From Bacteroidales bacterium (GTDB lineage: Bacteria; Bacteroidota; Bacteroidia; Bacteroidales; Prolixibacteraceae): a DNA stretch of 33,934 bases. Below the pieces are notes generated by a model. It had not been told where the DNA came from and ran no database searches. It was given only the letters and a program-made list of their open reading frames with translations. Where the stretch lies: positions 1 through 33,934 of the forward strand of contig JAISSS010000047.1 in assembly GCA_031272965.1 (NCBI GenBank), read 5' to 3'. Position 1 is the stretch's first letter; the number at the start of each line of letters is the position of its first letter. Below, one piece after another: positions 32,867 to 33,934 of this stretch. The position numbers and the translations under genes were made by a program.

Positions 32867-33602
32867 CGTATTGCGTATTGCAGGCTGTTTGGCGTGTTGG
32901 CTGCTGTTCGGCGCTCCGGCAACGGCACAGCATTGGGACGGCAACATCCTCGTGGGCTATAACATCGGCGGTTCCACGCCCACCCCCATGCCTGCCGAAA
33001 TCAGGAGCATCAACTACGCGCCCGATTTATGGTCGCCGAATGTCGGCGTCGAGGTAGTCTGCTGGCTGAACGACAAGTGGGGCATAGCCATGCAAGTGGC
33101 CTGCGAGCACAAGGGATTCGCTGTTGACAGCCGCGTAAAGAGTCTCTATACCGAGATTATAATGAACGATGGTTCTGTTCAATCGGGTAACTTTACGGGG
33201 GAAAATTCCACGCGCATAAACAATACATGGCTCACCGCACCCTTGAAGGTGGTTTACAGCGCCTCCGAAAGGTGGTCGAGTTATGCAGGCGTCTATATTG
33301 CATATCTGCTGCGTCCGCAGTTTACCGGAGCAGCCTCTGACGGATATATGCGGCGTGGCGCGCCCACCGGCGAGAAGGTGGAAGTTGTGGATGCCACATT
33401 CGACTTCTCCGACAGCCAGAACCGCTTCGATTATGGCCTGCTGCTGGCCGAGCGGTGGCACCTGAACGGGAAAATGGCGCTCGTCGGCCAGCTCAGCTAT
33501 GGCCTGCGGCCGCTGTTCCCTGACAGCTTTTCGGCAATGCCCTTCAAAATGTATAACATCTACGGCACACTTGGCCTGTGTTACAAGGCCTTCAGCCGAT
33601 GA
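32844..33602 (+). CDS. Outer-membrane beta-barrel protein (PorT-like)
   Basis: The 252-residue protein has a signal peptide at about 1-28 (ending ATAQ). Alternating amphipathic strands typical of an 8- or 10-stranded outer-membrane barrel follow: WDGNILVGYNIGG, VGVEVVCWLNDKWGIAMQVA, YAGVYIAYLLRPQF and IYGTLGLCYKAF at the end. It has no plug or peptidase domain. It overlaps the PCMD lipoprotein gene by 23 nt. The barrel probably works in one complex with the two lipoproteins at the cell surface. An ATG at 32850 is an alternative start. Confidence 0.85.
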   Translation: MKMKTDINVLRIAGCLACWLLFGAPATAQHWDGNILVGYNIGGSTPTPMPAEIRSINYAPDLWSPNVGVEVVCWLNDKWGIAMQVACEHKGFAVDSRVKSLYTEIIMNDGSVQSGNFTGENSTRINNTWLTAPLKVVYSASERWSSYAGVYIAYLLRPQFTGAASDGYMRRGAPTGEKVEVVDATFDFSDSQNRFDYGLLLAERWHLNGKMALVGQLSYGLRPLFPDSFSAMPFKMYNIYGTLGLCYKAFSR

Positions 33603-33618
33603 TTGCACGACCGTTGTA

Positions 33619-33640
33619 GAGACGCACGGCCGTGCGTCTC
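33619..33640. repeat. Perfect 22-nt palindrome downstream of the surface operon
   Basis: GAGACGCACGG is followed directly by its exact complement. It starts 17 nt after the barrel-gene stop and can form an 11-bp hairpin, which may end or protect the operon transcript. Palindromes of this kind are common intergenic repeats in Bacteroidota and Cyanobacteria genomes. Confidence 0.65.
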
Positions 33641-33650
33641 CACAGCCATC

Positions 33651-33712
33651 CAGTCATTGCAGGCACCCGCAAAGGGTGCCCCCATCCCGTCATTGCGGGC
33701 TTGACCCGCAAT
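33651..33712 (+). repeat. Two tandem REP-like units with hairpins
   Basis: Two copies of a unit beginning CATCC(A/C)GTCATTGC(A/G)GGC start at 33647 and 33683. The first contains the hairpin GGCACCC/GGGTGCC (33662-33680). The second contains ATTGCGGG/CCCGCAAT (33692-33712) with a CTTGA loop, a widely distributed REP-type sequence. With the palindrome at 33619 they form three hairpins in under 100 nt. Confidence 0.6.
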
Positions 33713-33720
33713 CCCCTTCG

Positions 33721-33934
33721 TCTGAACCTGTCTGAACCCTGATTTATGATTGCTATGATTTTTTTATTCCCTTATTTACAGCATGTTAATGGCAACAGAC
33801 CAATCCCATCCCCCACCTTTTCTTCTACACTCTTCCCAAATCCGGGACACAATTTGACACAAATTTTTTCACCGAATCCGTGAACAAAAAACAACGTCCT
33901 GCGTTTTATTAATAGACGTTGGTTGAAATGGATG
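33721..33934 (+). repeat. Dispersed intergenic repeat and non-coding right edge
   Basis: TCTGAACC occurs twice (33721 and 33731) and leads into TGATTTATGATTGCTATGATT, then TTATTCCCTTATTTACAGCAT and GTTAATGGCAA. Both blocks have counterparts near 11856-11900 (same strand) and 11969-11987 (opposite strand). From about 33800 to the end no gene is seen. An ATGGATG at the last bases could be the start of the next gene but cannot be judged. Confidence 0.45.

Noticed and set aside
1-33934. CRISPR array, prophage, insertion sequence or integron
   Set aside because: No regularly spaced direct repeats, integrase, transposase or phage structural gene was seen on either strand.

Overview
The window comes from a member of the Bacteroidota, most likely Bacteroidales. 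The evidence is a recurring promoter element TAnnTTTG upstream of most transcription units, an absence of obvious Shine-Dalgarno sequences, a Bacteroidota-type MetRS and MraY, and typical families such as PCMD-domain lipoproteins, a SPOR/TPR protein and an ECF sigma factor fused in operon to a beta-barrel protein. The species cannot be fixed from the sequence.

Left arm (1-5734, mostly minus strand): the start of a secreted glycosidase-like protein runs off the left edge. It is followed by a pair of tRNA-Gln genes with their own promoter and a strong terminator, metG, a HAD phosphatase, and an operon TPR/SPOR protein - clpS - NfeD-like protein.

Positions 5786-11782 (plus strand): a fold-type-I aminotransferase homologue appears to have lost its catalytic lysine. 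Next is a four-gene operon of an ECF sigma factor, an inner-membrane-anchored beta-barrel protein (probable sigma regulator) and two tandem lipoprotein serpins. This looks like an envelope-sensing circuit that controls surface protease inhibitors.

Positions 11783-12674: a large imperfect inverted repeat, then tRNA-Thr and the small bacterial SRP RNA, both on the minus strand and only 2 nt apart. The SRP promoter and the mraZ promoter share a 17-nt block in opposite orientations. Three AAAGTG boxes at 10-nt spacing upstream of mraZ fit an MraZ autoregulatory site.

Positions 12675-29273 (plus strand): a complete, tightly packed dcw cluster, mraZ-rsmH-ftsL-ftsI-murE-mraY-murD-ftsW-murG-murC-ftsQ-ftsA-ftsZ-ftsZ. 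It makes the lipid II precursors and the divisome. The unusual point is that ftsZ is present twice in tandem. The second copy has the usual N-terminal segment and acidic C-terminal peptide. The first keeps the GTPase motifs but ends in a basic amphipathic helix.

Right arm (29292-33934): a decayed two-gene cassette (AAA ATPase plus a TOPRIM-like partner, plausibly an old phage-defence pair) carries at least five disabling lesions. A three-gene surface operon follows (small lipoprotein, PCMD lipoprotein, outer-membrane barrel). The last 330 bases are a cluster of palindromic intergenic repeats, part of which resembles the inverted repeat near 11.9 kb.
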